This document shows positions 57,144 to 64,000 of a stretch of 64,000 nucleotides of DNA, piece by piece. Position numbers and translations under genes: made by a program. The stretch lies in assembly GCA_000169995.1 (NCBI GenBank), contig AAZW01000001.1, forward strand, positions 1-64,000, written 5' to 3'. The stretch comes from Vibrionales bacterium SWAT-3. GTDB lineage: Bacteria; Pseudomonadota; Gammaproteobacteria; Enterobacterales; Vibrionaceae. The notes below the pieces were generated by a model that was not told the DNA's origin, made no database searches, and saw only the letters and a program-made list of their open reading frames with translations. Every line of letters begins with the position of its first letter. Position 1 is the first letter of the stretch.

Positions 57144-58163
57144 CTAACTCAATAAACGACAGACAAGCGCACCTGGTTCTCTCAACGCATCCACGTTATA
57201 GCTAAGGACACGTCCAGCAGACGGCGCGTGATAACGACGGCACTCATTACCAAACGCATCATATTGAACAGCCAACAAGTCATCCTTATCTACACTTTGT
57301 AGAAGTTCAACTTGAGGCAGCACAAATCCACCAATATCAGCACGAATCGACACCACGTTGTTGCCTTCAACCCAATCCATGCCAGGTAACTGCTTGTTTA
57401 TCTGGTCACAGGCTTGATCAGATTCAAACATGTCATAGTAAGAGAGCATATTAAATACGCCGTCAACCGCTCTTTGAATCATATCGGGCTGAGTAAACTT
57501 ACCCATCCCTACTTCAACCGTAATACTTGGAATTCCACTTCGATTCCAAACCGTTTCAAGAATGCCGGGATCGCTGGGATCATTGAGCACGCAGTCTGGC
57601 TGCATCAGTCTCGCCATCTCTAAACATTGGTCAATTCTGTAATCCGCAAATACATATAGCGGGTACACCGCACCACGAGTCTGGGTATGCAAGTCAACGG
57701 CGAAAGTAGCATTGTGCTTGAGTAAACGCTCCCATAAAGAAGCAACAAAGCGCTCGGCTGCCAAGCCATGTGGGTCTCCGGGAAAAAGTCGATTAAGGTT
57801 GGCAGGGCAAGAACCAGGGTCAGAAGAGACGAAGTCTCGACTATGATTCAGTAAACCTGACAGATTAACCGTTGGTACAACGGTCACGGTTCCTGTTAGG
57901 TCCTTCCCAAATAAGTCTCGGATAATTTGCTGTGCAGCCAGCACGCCATTGAGCTCATCACCATGAATACCAGCGGTGATCATCAACTTAGGGCCATCTT
58001 TGCTACCTTTAAAAACAGAGACAGGCATATTTTTTGGTTGTCCTAATCCATCGCTGGTGACTTGAAACCAAAACTGATGCTCTCCAATCGGCAAGTCCTC
58101 AACATTCAAAGAGCCAATAACCTGCCTACCTTGTAAAACATCGCCTAAGTACTCTGTTCTCAT
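57144..58163 (-). CDS. Succinylglutamate desuccinylase/aspartoacylase family protein
   Basis: The 339-residue M14-like zinc hydrolase has the HGDELNG motif near residue 68 (His and Glu ligands), a conserved arginine region (CPANLNRLFPG), the third-ligand segment FAVDLHTQTRGA, and the catalytic glutamate region ITVEVGMGKF. A C-terminal beta domain follows. Such enzymes hydrolyse N-acyl amino acids; the exact substrate is unknown and it is not in an ast operon. GGAG lies upstream of the ATG. Confidence 0.88.
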   Translation of the reverse strand: MRTEYLGDVLQGRQVIGSLNVEDLPIGEHQFWFQVTSDGLGQPKNMPVSVFKGSKDGPKLMITAGIHGDELNGVLAAQQIIRDLFGKDLTGTVTVVPTVNLSGLLNHSRDFVSSDPGSCPANLNRLFPGDPHGLAAERFVASLWERLLKHNATFAVDLHTQTRGAVYPLYVFADYRIDQCLEMARLMQPDCVLNDPSDPGILETVWNRSGIPSITVEVGMGKFTQPDMIQRAVDGVFNMLSYYDMFESDQACDQINKQLPGMDWVEGNNVVSIRADIGGFVLPQVELLQSVDKDDLLAVQYDAFGNECRRYHAPSAGRVLSYNVDALREPGALVCRLLS

Positions 58164-58538
58164 CCAACTTCTCCATGCTTTTGAACAAAATCTATTCTGT
58201 TGCCAGTTTTTGCATCATAGAGGATATCGTAACCAGTACAAGCAGTTAATCAGTCCTAGAAGTGCCACTTTAGCCAAAAACGCTTTCGAACTTATCACTA
58301 AGTCTTTCTAATCATGACTTCCCCTGACGTACCTCTTGAAGCACAAATTGTATAACTATTCACTAATTACTCAGTCGAATGAAATAAAAGTGCAATAAAA
58401 TCAACACTTAAAAAAGTTCCCCATTCACGAAAATGTAATTTTATAGAAATCAAAGCTTAATTTAGCTGCTCTAAATTAACCTCATCTCGAAACGGAGAGC
58501 ACATTGCTCACGGATTTTAAAATATAAGGTAAGTGATT
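58164..58538. other. Regulatory region upstream of the OmpU-like porin
   Basis: This 375-bp gene-free stretch is AT-rich and ends in a long leader. TGAAATAAAAGTGCAATAAAA (near 58379) has repeated TNAAA-like units, which could fit ToxR-type control as for ompU, but the spacing is not convincing. Confidence 0.3.
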
Positions 58539-59531
58539 ATGAAAAAGGCAGTTCTGGCTTCTGCAGTGGTAGCAGCACTAGTTTCAGGTTCATCTCTAGC
58601 AGCAACAGTTTATAGCTCTGACGGTACTGAGCTTAAGATTGGCGGTCGTGCGGAATTCCGTGGCGACTTCATCGGTTCAGGTGGTGCCGAAGTTGAAGGT
58701 ACAATGGAAGATAAAACTCGTTTCCGTTTAAACCTTGGCGGTAAAACAGAACTTACCGATACTGTTACTGCATTCGGTTTCTACGAAGCAGAGCAAAGCA
58801 CTGGCGATAGCGAGTTTGATAACCGTTACATGTACGCTGGTGTGGATTTCGATGGACAAGCAGTCTCTGTAGGTCGCCAAGACATGGCTTCAGTCATCGT
58901 ATCTGACTTTACAGATATCACTGAGTTCTCTGGTGTTCAACAAGTAATCGATGCAGCTTCGGATAAAGAAGATAGCGTATTTGCATACCGCGGTGGCTTT
59001 GATGCTCTTCAGTTAGAAGCAACTTACCAAGCAAACAGTGAAAAAGACTCTGATGGCTACGGCATCTCTGGTGTTTATTCATTGCCAATCGGTTTGGACC
59101 TTGGTCTTGCATACTCTGGTCAGGATCTAGGTGCAGGTAACGGAAGCGCAAACCAAATCCTTGCAGGCCTAGCATATTCACTAGATAACCTTTACCTAGC
59201 AGCAACTTACTCAACGGGTGACTTAAACGATAAAGCCGTTGGCCCTATCGCTGAGTCATTCACTGCAATGGAATTCGCAGCACAATATAAAATCACTAAG
59301 CAAGTTTCTGCTGCAGCAGTATACACATACCAAGAAAATGAAGCGGCAAACGGTTCTACAGCCGACTCTGTTGATGGTATCGAGCTTGTTGGCTACTACA
59401 AACTAAACAGCAACTTCCGTACGTACCTTTCTTACTACATCAATAGCTTAGATGAAGTGAAAGACGCAACTACAGGACTAACAACTGAAGGTGAAGATAC
59501 GCTTCGCCTAGGTGTTCGCTACGACTTCTAA
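58539..59531 (+). CDS. OmpU-like general porin
   Basis: From the ATG at 58539 the 330-residue precursor has a signal peptide (MKKAVLASAVVAALVSGSSLAA) and the vibrio porin start ATVYSSDGTELKIGGRAEFR, VGRQDM in the first third, and a C-terminal LRLGVRYDF strand ending in phenylalanine. It should be a trimeric outer-membrane porin. AAGGTAAG lies upstream. A strong terminator follows. Whether it is OmpU itself or a paralogue cannot be told here. Confidence 0.88.
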   Translation: MKKAVLASAVVAALVSGSSLAATVYSSDGTELKIGGRAEFRGDFIGSGGAEVEGTMEDKTRFRLNLGGKTELTDTVTAFGFYEAEQSTGDSEFDNRYMYAGVDFDGQAVSVGRQDMASVIVSDFTDITEFSGVQQVIDAASDKEDSVFAYRGGFDALQLEATYQANSEKDSDGYGISGVYSLPIGLDLGLAYSGQDLGAGNGSANQILAGLAYSLDNLYLAATYSTGDLNDKAVGPIAESFTAMEFAAQYKITKQVSAAAVYTYQENEAANGSTADSVDGIELVGYYKLNSNFRTYLSYYINSLDEVKDATTGLTTEGEDTLRLGVRYDF

Positions 59532-59557
59532 TCTAAATTTACTTTAGATAGACACCA

Positions 59558-59588
59558 AAAAGGTTGGGCAATTGCTCAACCTTTTTTC
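59558..59588 (+). terminator. Rho-independent terminator of the porin gene
   Basis: Stem AAGGTTGGGCA/TGCTCAACCTT with one G-T pair, followed by a T run. Confidence 0.9.
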
Positions 59589-59686
59589 ATATTCGAATAT
59601 TCTGACCAACTTCATCAATGCTTTTTCTGGTTAAGTGGTGCTAAATCCGTATCATAGGCAAACCACATCAAATAATTAGAAACATC

Positions 59687-60577
59687 ATGTCACAACACCA
59701 TCCGATCCAAGGCGCTAGCTGGATGCTTACCGCAGGCTTAGCCTTTGCCGTAATTAACAGCCTGACTCAAATTGCTAGCATTCATTTCGGACTGACTTCT
59801 ACTACCGTTGCCGTTATTCAATACGCCATCGCTTTATTAGCCATTCTTCCTTACTTGAAAACACTAGGCATTCGCCGTGCACTCCAGACCGACAACCTCA
59901 AACTGCACGTGTTCCGTGTCTTTTTATCGGTCATTGGTATCCAGCTTTGGATATGGGCGCTCGCTTATCCTGTGCCAATTTGGCAAGGTATCGCACTGCT
60001 GATGACCTCTCCGTTGTTTGCGACGATAGGATCGGGACTGTTCTTAAAAGAAAAAGTTGGGGCAGCACGCTGGGGCGCAACATTAGCAGGCTTCATTGGT
60101 GCAATGATCATTCTAGAACCATGGGCGGAAGACTTTAGCTGGGCAACCTTATTACCTGTTGGCGCTGCATTTTTCTGGGCGTGCTACTCGCTGATGGTTA
60201 AGAAACTGTCATCACAAGATAGTCCGTCAACCATGGTGGTTTATCTACTGCTGTTAATTACACCGTTCAACATCATGTTGGCTGTGCCAGACTGGCAAAC
60301 TCCAAGTGGCAGTACCATTTGGGGCATTCTGGCCGTCATTGGTGTTTTAACCGCCCTCGCACAATGGGCCATTGTAAAAGCCTACTCAGTGGCTGATGCA
60401 TCTTTTGTCCAACCCTTTGACCATGCAAAATTACCTCTCAATGTGCTCGCTGGATGGCTGGTATTCAGTTGGGTACCGCCAGGCCGTCTCTGGTTAGGTG
60501 CGGCAATCATTATTGCGTCTGTCGCCTTCATTACTCACTGGGAAACAAAAAAACCAGCTAAAACGAAGAAAATTTAG
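59687..60577 (+). CDS. EamA/DMT-family transporter
   Basis: The 296-residue inner-membrane protein has about ten helices arranged as two EamA halves (VINSLTQIASIHFGLTSTTVA to IGAMIILEPW, then LLPVGAAFFWACYSLMVKKL to AAIIIASVAFITHWE). This is the layout of drug/metabolite exporters. Substrate unknown. It lies between the porin and the glutaredoxin gene, on the same strand, 69 bp before the latter, so the two may share a transcript. Confidence 0.88.
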   Translation: MSQHHPIQGASWMLTAGLAFAVINSLTQIASIHFGLTSTTVAVIQYAIALLAILPYLKTLGIRRALQTDNLKLHVFRVFLSVIGIQLWIWALAYPVPIWQGIALLMTSPLFATIGSGLFLKEKVGAARWGATLAGFIGAMIILEPWAEDFSWATLLPVGAAFFWACYSLMVKKLSSQDSPSTMVVYLLLLITPFNIMLAVPDWQTPSGSTIWGILAVIGVLTALAQWAIVKAYSVADASFVQPFDHAKLPLNVLAGWLVFSWVPPGRLWLGAAIIIASVAFITHWETKKPAKTKKI

Positions 60578-60646
60578 AAGGTTTGAAATAAATAGTTCTG
60601 CTGTCCGTTCTATATTGATAAGAGAATTTGAAGCGAGGTCGTAACC

Positions 60647-61264
60647 ATGAAGAAACCAATCAAGATTACACTGTACCGTTGGGCAGGCAGCTGGGGTCCA
60701 TTTAAAGTAAACATCCCATGTGGAGAATGTACCCTTACCAAAGACATTCTAAAAGACACCTTTGAGAATGAGTTGGCGGATGTCGATGTCGAACTAGAAG
60801 TGAAAGATTGGTTGTCTCATTGGTGGGAGCCTCTAAAACTTGGGGCTTGGCACGCTCCTATCTTAGTTGTGGAAGGTAAGGTAGTCAGCCAAGGTGAGGC
60901 GCTAAACCGTGGCGTACTCGTCCAATCGGTGATCCAAGAGTGGACAAAACGAGATAGCCTACAAGGCAATATTGTTTACGGTAAAGCGACCTGCCCATAC
61001 TGCGTAAAAGCAAAGAAAATGTTGGATGAAGCGGGTGTCGAGTATACCTACCATGATGTGGTTAAAGACAGTGCAGCTCTATATCGAATGATTCCTGAGG
61101 TGAAAGCCCACATCGGTCAAAAAACGCCCGTAACCGTGCCTCAGATCTGGCTTGATGGTAAGTACATCGGCGGGGCTGATAACTTGGAAGCTTGGATGAA
61201 GGAAAACGGTTTAGACAGCATTCCAAATAACGTCGTCGACTTATCTAACCAATCAACAGGCTAA
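60647..61264 (+). CDS. Glutaredoxin-domain protein with a second thioredoxin-like domain
   Basis: The 205-residue protein has two thioredoxin-fold domains. The C-terminal half (about 105-190) is a clear glutaredoxin: IVYGKATCPYCVKAKKML with the CPYC site, a TVPQIWLDGKYIGGADNLEAW cis-Pro and glutathione region. The N-terminal half has a CGEC pair in NIPCGECTLTKDIL and a degenerate thioredoxin end (APILVVEGKVVSQGEALN). Probably cytoplasmic. GAGGT lies upstream of the ATG. A 15-bp-stem terminator follows. Confidence 0.88.
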   Translation: MKKPIKITLYRWAGSWGPFKVNIPCGECTLTKDILKDTFENELADVDVELEVKDWLSHWWEPLKLGAWHAPILVVEGKVVSQGEALNRGVLVQSVIQEWTKRDSLQGNIVYGKATCPYCVKAKKMLDEAGVEYTYHDVVKDSAALYRMIPEVKAHIGQKTPVTVPQIWLDGKYIGGADNLEAWMKENGLDSIPNNVVDLSNQSTG

Positions 61265-61354
61265 TCTTTCTTAGAGAATTTCAGCCACCCATTATTGTTT
61301 TTTGTGTCCATCCACAATAGAACAAAGCGATAAATTTACCTATCGCATATACGA

Positions 61355-61392
61355 AAAAGGCCTTAAACTTCAACGAGTTTAAGGCCTTTTAA
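61355..61392 (+). terminator. Rho-independent terminator between convergent genes
   Basis: A 15-bp perfect stem (AAAAGGCCTTAAACT/AGTTTAAGGCCTTTT) with a 6-nt loop. It can work in both directions, serving the glutaredoxin gene and the small gene that ends at 61413. Confidence 0.92.
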
Positions 61393-61412
61393 AATTCCGT
61401 TTTGGAAAATGG

Positions 61413-61547
61413 TTACTTAGCCATTTTCTTCATCATTCGCTTGATGAATGATGCTTTTTTCGGCTTTGACTTACCGTACATTGCTTCGTGCATCATGTTT
61501 TTTGCTGCCATTTGACCAAGGTATGCGTGGCCTAGTTCGTAGTTCAT
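61413..61547 (-). CDS. Small basic hypothetical protein, 44 residues
   Basis: The ATG at 61547 has GGAG seven bases upstream (GGAGATAAGCATG) and the 44-codon frame ends in TAA just before a strong terminator. The product starts MNYELGHAYLGQMAAKNMM and ends in a lysine/methionine-rich helix (SFIKRMMKKMAK), so it should be basic and helical, with possible nucleic-acid or membrane-surface binding. A longer plus-strand frame covering it (61448-61714) has no ribosome site and is a shadow. Function unknown. Confidence 0.75.
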   Translation of the reverse strand: MNYELGHAYLGQMAAKNMMHEAMYGKSKPKKASFIKRMMKKMAK

Positions 61548-61694
61548 GCTTATCTCCGCACATAATCAACTTTCTTGTGCGCGGATTCTACACTGAAAAC
61601 ACCCAAAAACAAGATCTAAATCACACTTTATTGCAAGTTATCTGTTTTTATTACAACACACCTTTTAAGTGCACGAGCGACTTGAGATATTCAC

Positions 61695-61720
61695 AAAAAA
61701 AGCAGCTCGAGTGAGCTGCT
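61695..61720 (-). terminator. Rho-independent terminator
   Basis: An 8-bp perfect stem (AGCAGCTC/GAGCTGCT) with a 4-nt loop. On the minus strand it is followed by a T run, which fits the gene ending at 61790. Confidence 0.88.
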
Positions 61721-61789
61721 CTTTATAAATGTTTTGCTTAACAACTGCCGTTTCAAACTATCGCTATGGCTGTTAGCGACAACGAACGC

Positions 61790-62140
61790 TTAGCTACGCT
61801 TTGGCTGTCGGTAAGTTTTACCAGCAATCTGGTAAGTCTCTTTTTGCTTTAGTTCGAACATTGTTTCAAAGAACCAAGCGGCAAATTTGATCAAGTCATC
61901 GCCTTCATTCATCACATGCTCGATGTACTCTTGCTCTTCACCCTGTTCGTTTTCTTGAAGTGTCACGTGGTAAATACGCTTTTCACCTTCAACTTCAGCT
62001 AGCGCAAATTGACCAGTCAGTGATGCGGCAGCCTCAGCGACTTCAGTATCTTCATTGGATTTCAATAGCTCAAGTGCTTGAGGTAGGCCATCTAGTGCGC
62101 AGATAGCTTTTACCAGTACTTCAAATTCATTTTGCTGCAT
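61790..62140 (-). CDS. Hypothetical protein, 116 residues
   Basis: The acidic, soluble 116-residue protein begins MQQNEFEVLVKAICALDGL and has a helical first half (ALELLKSNEDTEVAEAAASL) and a mixed second half (IYHVTLQENEQGEEQEYIEH) ending in a basic tail. AGGTAATA precedes the ATG. No membrane segment or known motif. It has its own terminator about 70 bp downstream. I do not recognise the family. Confidence 0.7.
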   Translation of the reverse strand: MQQNEFEVLVKAICALDGLPQALELLKSNEDTEVAEAAASLTGQFALAEVEGEKRIYHVTLQENEQGEEQEYIEHVMNEGDDLIKFAAWFFETMFELKQKETYQIAGKTYRQPKRS

Positions 62141-62237
62141 GTTTTATTACCTATTAAATGGACGCCGATATTGTAGAAAACCATCTATCCAAATACAACG
62201 TCTTAAAGGCCGCATACACAAACATCAGCACAGGAAT

Positions 62238-63443
62238 CTAACTATATTCGACTTCGGTATCGCCAAGCTTCTTTTTCATTCGTGTTGAAGACCACAGCAC
62301 CGAGCCCATAGCCGCACCAATCACTAAATAGAATACCCCTAGCTGCAGATGATTCGTCACCCAACTTTCTACCAAATAGCCGCCTAACAGACCCGCTAAA
62401 CACATTTGAATCGAGCCAGATAATGCAGAGACCGCCCCCGCTTGTTTCTTATGTGGTTCCAACAACATGCTAATAGAGAGAGGGAATGAGATACCCTGAG
62501 CAATGGTCAACCAAGTAAACGCCCATACTAAGTTAAAGATGGTTAATTCATGTGTCAGTAACCAAGCTCCAGACGCTAAAATAATCAAGATTGCGAAGCT
62601 CATTAATTGGGGCGTACTAAAACGACGATTCAAAACATTCAATGCCACACTGCCAATCAGCAAACCCGCCGAAGGAACAATCATCAATGAGCCGTATTCC
62701 GCAGCTGTCAATCCTAATTGCTCCTGCATTAAGAATGGGAACAAAGATAACGACACCAAACTTGCCATGTAGCTCATCCAGTTGTAACTGGCACTACTCA
62801 ACACTTGTCGATTCGTTATCAAACTTCCGTAGTTCTTGACGACTTGGCTTACCTGGAAACGACTCTTGCTATAAGGGAGCGTCTCGTGAAGAACAAAATA
62901 GCCCAGAGTGAATATCGCGAGTAAATAGAGCAAAACAAACAGGAACACCGCTTCCCAACCAAGGTGGAATGAAATCCAGCCACCAAATACAGGCGCTATG
63001 ATCGGCATGATCGAAGCGGTAATTGAAATATAAGACAAGGCTTTAGTAAGTTGTGCGCCATCATAACTATCGCGCAGCACACTACGCCCGAGAACCGAAG
63101 CACTACCCGCCCCTAAACCTTGTAATAAGCGACCAACTTCTAACGCTGTCATGTTGTCAGAAAAGACGACACAAACAACAGTACCAATCAAATAAACACC
63201 CTGACCTAACAAGAAGATAGGTCTTCGTCCAACAGCATCTGACATCGGTCCGTAAAATAGTTGAGATAAGCCAAAGCCCACTAAAAATAGTGTGACGAGC
63301 AGCTGTACATCAACTTGAGTGACACTTAAGTCAGCAGCTATCAGCGGCAGTGATGGCAGGTAAATACTGACACCCACTTGCCCAGTAGCAATGATCATCA
63401 TTGCCAACAGTAATGGTGTTTTTTTAAAAGTCGATTGGCTCAA
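62238..63443 (-). CDS. MFS exporter of the Bcr/CflA drug-resistance type
   Basis: The 401-residue inner-membrane protein has twelve predicted helices. The MFS motif A is seen as GPMSDAVGRRPIFLLG and the antiporter motif C region as SIMPIIAPVFGGWI. The early segment VSIYLPSLPLIAADL is typical of Bcr/CflA exporters. Start is TTG (63443), with AGGAAA upstream. It is divergent from a LysR-type regulator gene at 63551, the usual layout for a regulator and its target, but that gene is cut by an IS. Confidence 0.88.
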   Translation of the reverse strand: MSQSTFKKTPLLLAMMIIATGQVGVSIYLPSLPLIAADLSVTQVDVQLLVTLFLVGFGLSQLFYGPMSDAVGRRPIFLLGQGVYLIGTVVCVVFSDNMTALEVGRLLQGLGAGSASVLGRSVLRDSYDGAQLTKALSYISITASIMPIIAPVFGGWISFHLGWEAVFLFVLLYLLAIFTLGYFVLHETLPYSKSRFQVSQVVKNYGSLITNRQVLSSASYNWMSYMASLVSLSLFPFLMQEQLGLTAAEYGSLMIVPSAGLLIGSVALNVLNRRFSTPQLMSFAILIILASGAWLLTHELTIFNLVWAFTWLTIAQGISFPLSISMLLEPHKKQAGAVSALSGSIQMCLAGLLGGYLVESWVTNHLQLGVFYLVIGAAMGSVLWSSTRMKKKLGDTEVEYS

Positions 63444-63550
63444 AAAATTTCCTTTTCGTTTGTTATTTGTTCAAAGATGAGTTTACATTCAGAGCCAGCA
63501 ATTGATAATTAACCAAATTGGAATTTGATTAAGTCCCAACAGGAAAGAAT

Positions 63551-63718
63551 ATGGATTGGATACTTAACGTAAAAAGTTATGTAAGAGTAGTGGAAGAAGG
63601 CAGTTTTAATGGTGCAGCCCGTAAGCTCAATACCACCAGCTCGGCGATCAGTAAGCGGGTTAACTGGCTTGAAGAGCGTATCGGGACTCAGTTACTAGGG
63701 CGTGTTGATCTTTCGTGA
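63551..63718 (+). pseudogene. LysR-family regulator, truncated after the HTH by an IS5-family element
   Basis: The frame starts at ATG 63551 with AGGAAAG upstream and codes for a LysR helix-turn-helix: VKSYVRVVEEGSFNGAARKL, TTSSAISKRVNWLEERIG, then TQLLG. At 63698 the IS begins, and the frame runs a few codons into it (RVDLS) to a TGA at 63716-63718, giving 55 residues. A normal LysR is about 300 residues, so dimerisation and effector domains are lost or displaced. The rest of the gene, if present, lies beyond the window. Confidence 0.9.
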
Positions 63719-64000
63719 GTATTTTTTGAACAGCATGGTAAAGAGTTATAATTTGCTTCGCCAAAAGTAAAACCATAACCAATACCATGCCAAGAACAAT
63801 GCTAACTGATATTCGCTGGGAACTGCTACTCCAAGTTATGAAAAGTACAGGTCGTATTTACGATAAAACTGAACATCGAATGACATTTGAAGGAATACTT
63901 TATCGAATGAGAACAGGTATTCCTTGGCGGGATCTACCCTCTGAGTTCGGAGAGTGGAGTACCGTTTACAGACGATTTAATCTTTGGTCAAAGAAAGGGG
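63698..64000 (+). mobile_element. IS5-family insertion sequence, left part only
   Basis: The end GGGCGTGTTGATCTTTCG follows a TA (63696-63697) within the LysR gene. It is the same terminus as both ends of the MITE at 17736-18014 (19 of 20 positions match the left MITE end). The right end lies outside the window. The transposase and TA target suggest the IS427-like part of the IS5 family. Confidence 0.88.
63787..64000 (+). CDS. IS5-family transposase, N-terminal part
   Basis: Seventy-one residues are visible before the window ends. They begin MPRTMLTDIRWELLLQVMK and show the DUF4096-type start of IS5-family transposases (GILYRMRTGIPWRDLPSEFG, VYRRFNLWSKKG). In related elements the gene is in two overlapping frames joined by frameshifting; this cannot be checked here. 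Confidence 0.9.
   Translation, partial: MPRTMLTDIRWELLLQVMKSTGRIYDKTEHRMTFEGILYRMRTGIPWRDLPSEFGEWSTVYRRFNLWSKKG

Noticed and set aside
61448..61714. 88-residue plus-strand frame
   Set aside because: It lies antisense to the 44-residue gene and continues through its leader, with no ribosome site.

Overview
The window looks like chromosomal DNA of a marine gammaproteobacterium of the genus Vibrio, probably near the Splendidus clade. The evidence is the gene content (OmpU-type porin, T1SS-143 repeat adhesin, an RND pump without its own TolC, a ScsBCD thiol-redox cluster, small Vibrio-type hypothetical proteins), the moderate G+C and the many strong Rho-independent terminators. No rRNA, tRNA or CRISPR array was seen. 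Protein family calls come from reading the translated sequence, not from database searches.

Layout. 0-7 kb: a partial unknown gene, a PstS-like phosphate-binding protein, a MaoC hydratase and a two-gene RND efflux operon. 7-24 kb: housekeeping genes (dCMP deaminase, DM13 protein, pepT, tas, an SPOUT methyltransferase, a ferredoxin, a FAD oxidoreductase, bluB, an RhlE-type helicase, a PPC-domain protein and a DEDDh exonuclease), broken up by an ISAs1-family, an IS256-family and an IS903-type element plus a 279-bp MITE. 24-27.6 kb: dbpA, ydhF and a secreted unknown protein. 27.8-43.4 kb: a six-gene minus-strand operon coding for a 3056-residue T1SS adhesin, its ABC/HlyD/TolC exporter, an OmpA-like lipoprotein and a PstS-like periplasmic protein. 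43.7-52.4 kb: an M3 peptidase, a porin, a DUF3187 protein, a LuxR regulator, a RecX-domain protein and a long MscS channel. 52.7-56.8 kb: a suppressor-of-copper-sensitivity (scs) operon. 57-64 kb: an M14-type deacylase, an OmpU-like porin, an EamA transporter, a double thioredoxin-fold glutaredoxin, two small unknown genes, a Bcr/CflA exporter and a divergent LysR gene cut by an IS5-family element that runs off the window.

Two points stand out. First, the adhesin operon joins a complete type I export machine to an OmpA-like lipoprotein and a phosphate-binding-type protein, with tight translational coupling (overlaps of 1-8 nt from the ABC transporter through the HlyD protein and from TolC through OmpA to the PstS-like gene). 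It is the best candidate here for an incompletely described system. Second, insertion sequences have hit at least four genes. In three cases both target duplications are visible, so the ancestral gene can be rebuilt exactly: a 280-residue small MscS channel, the native 207-residue exonuclease and a 57-residue small protein. The MITE shares its terminal repeats with the IS5-family element at the right edge.
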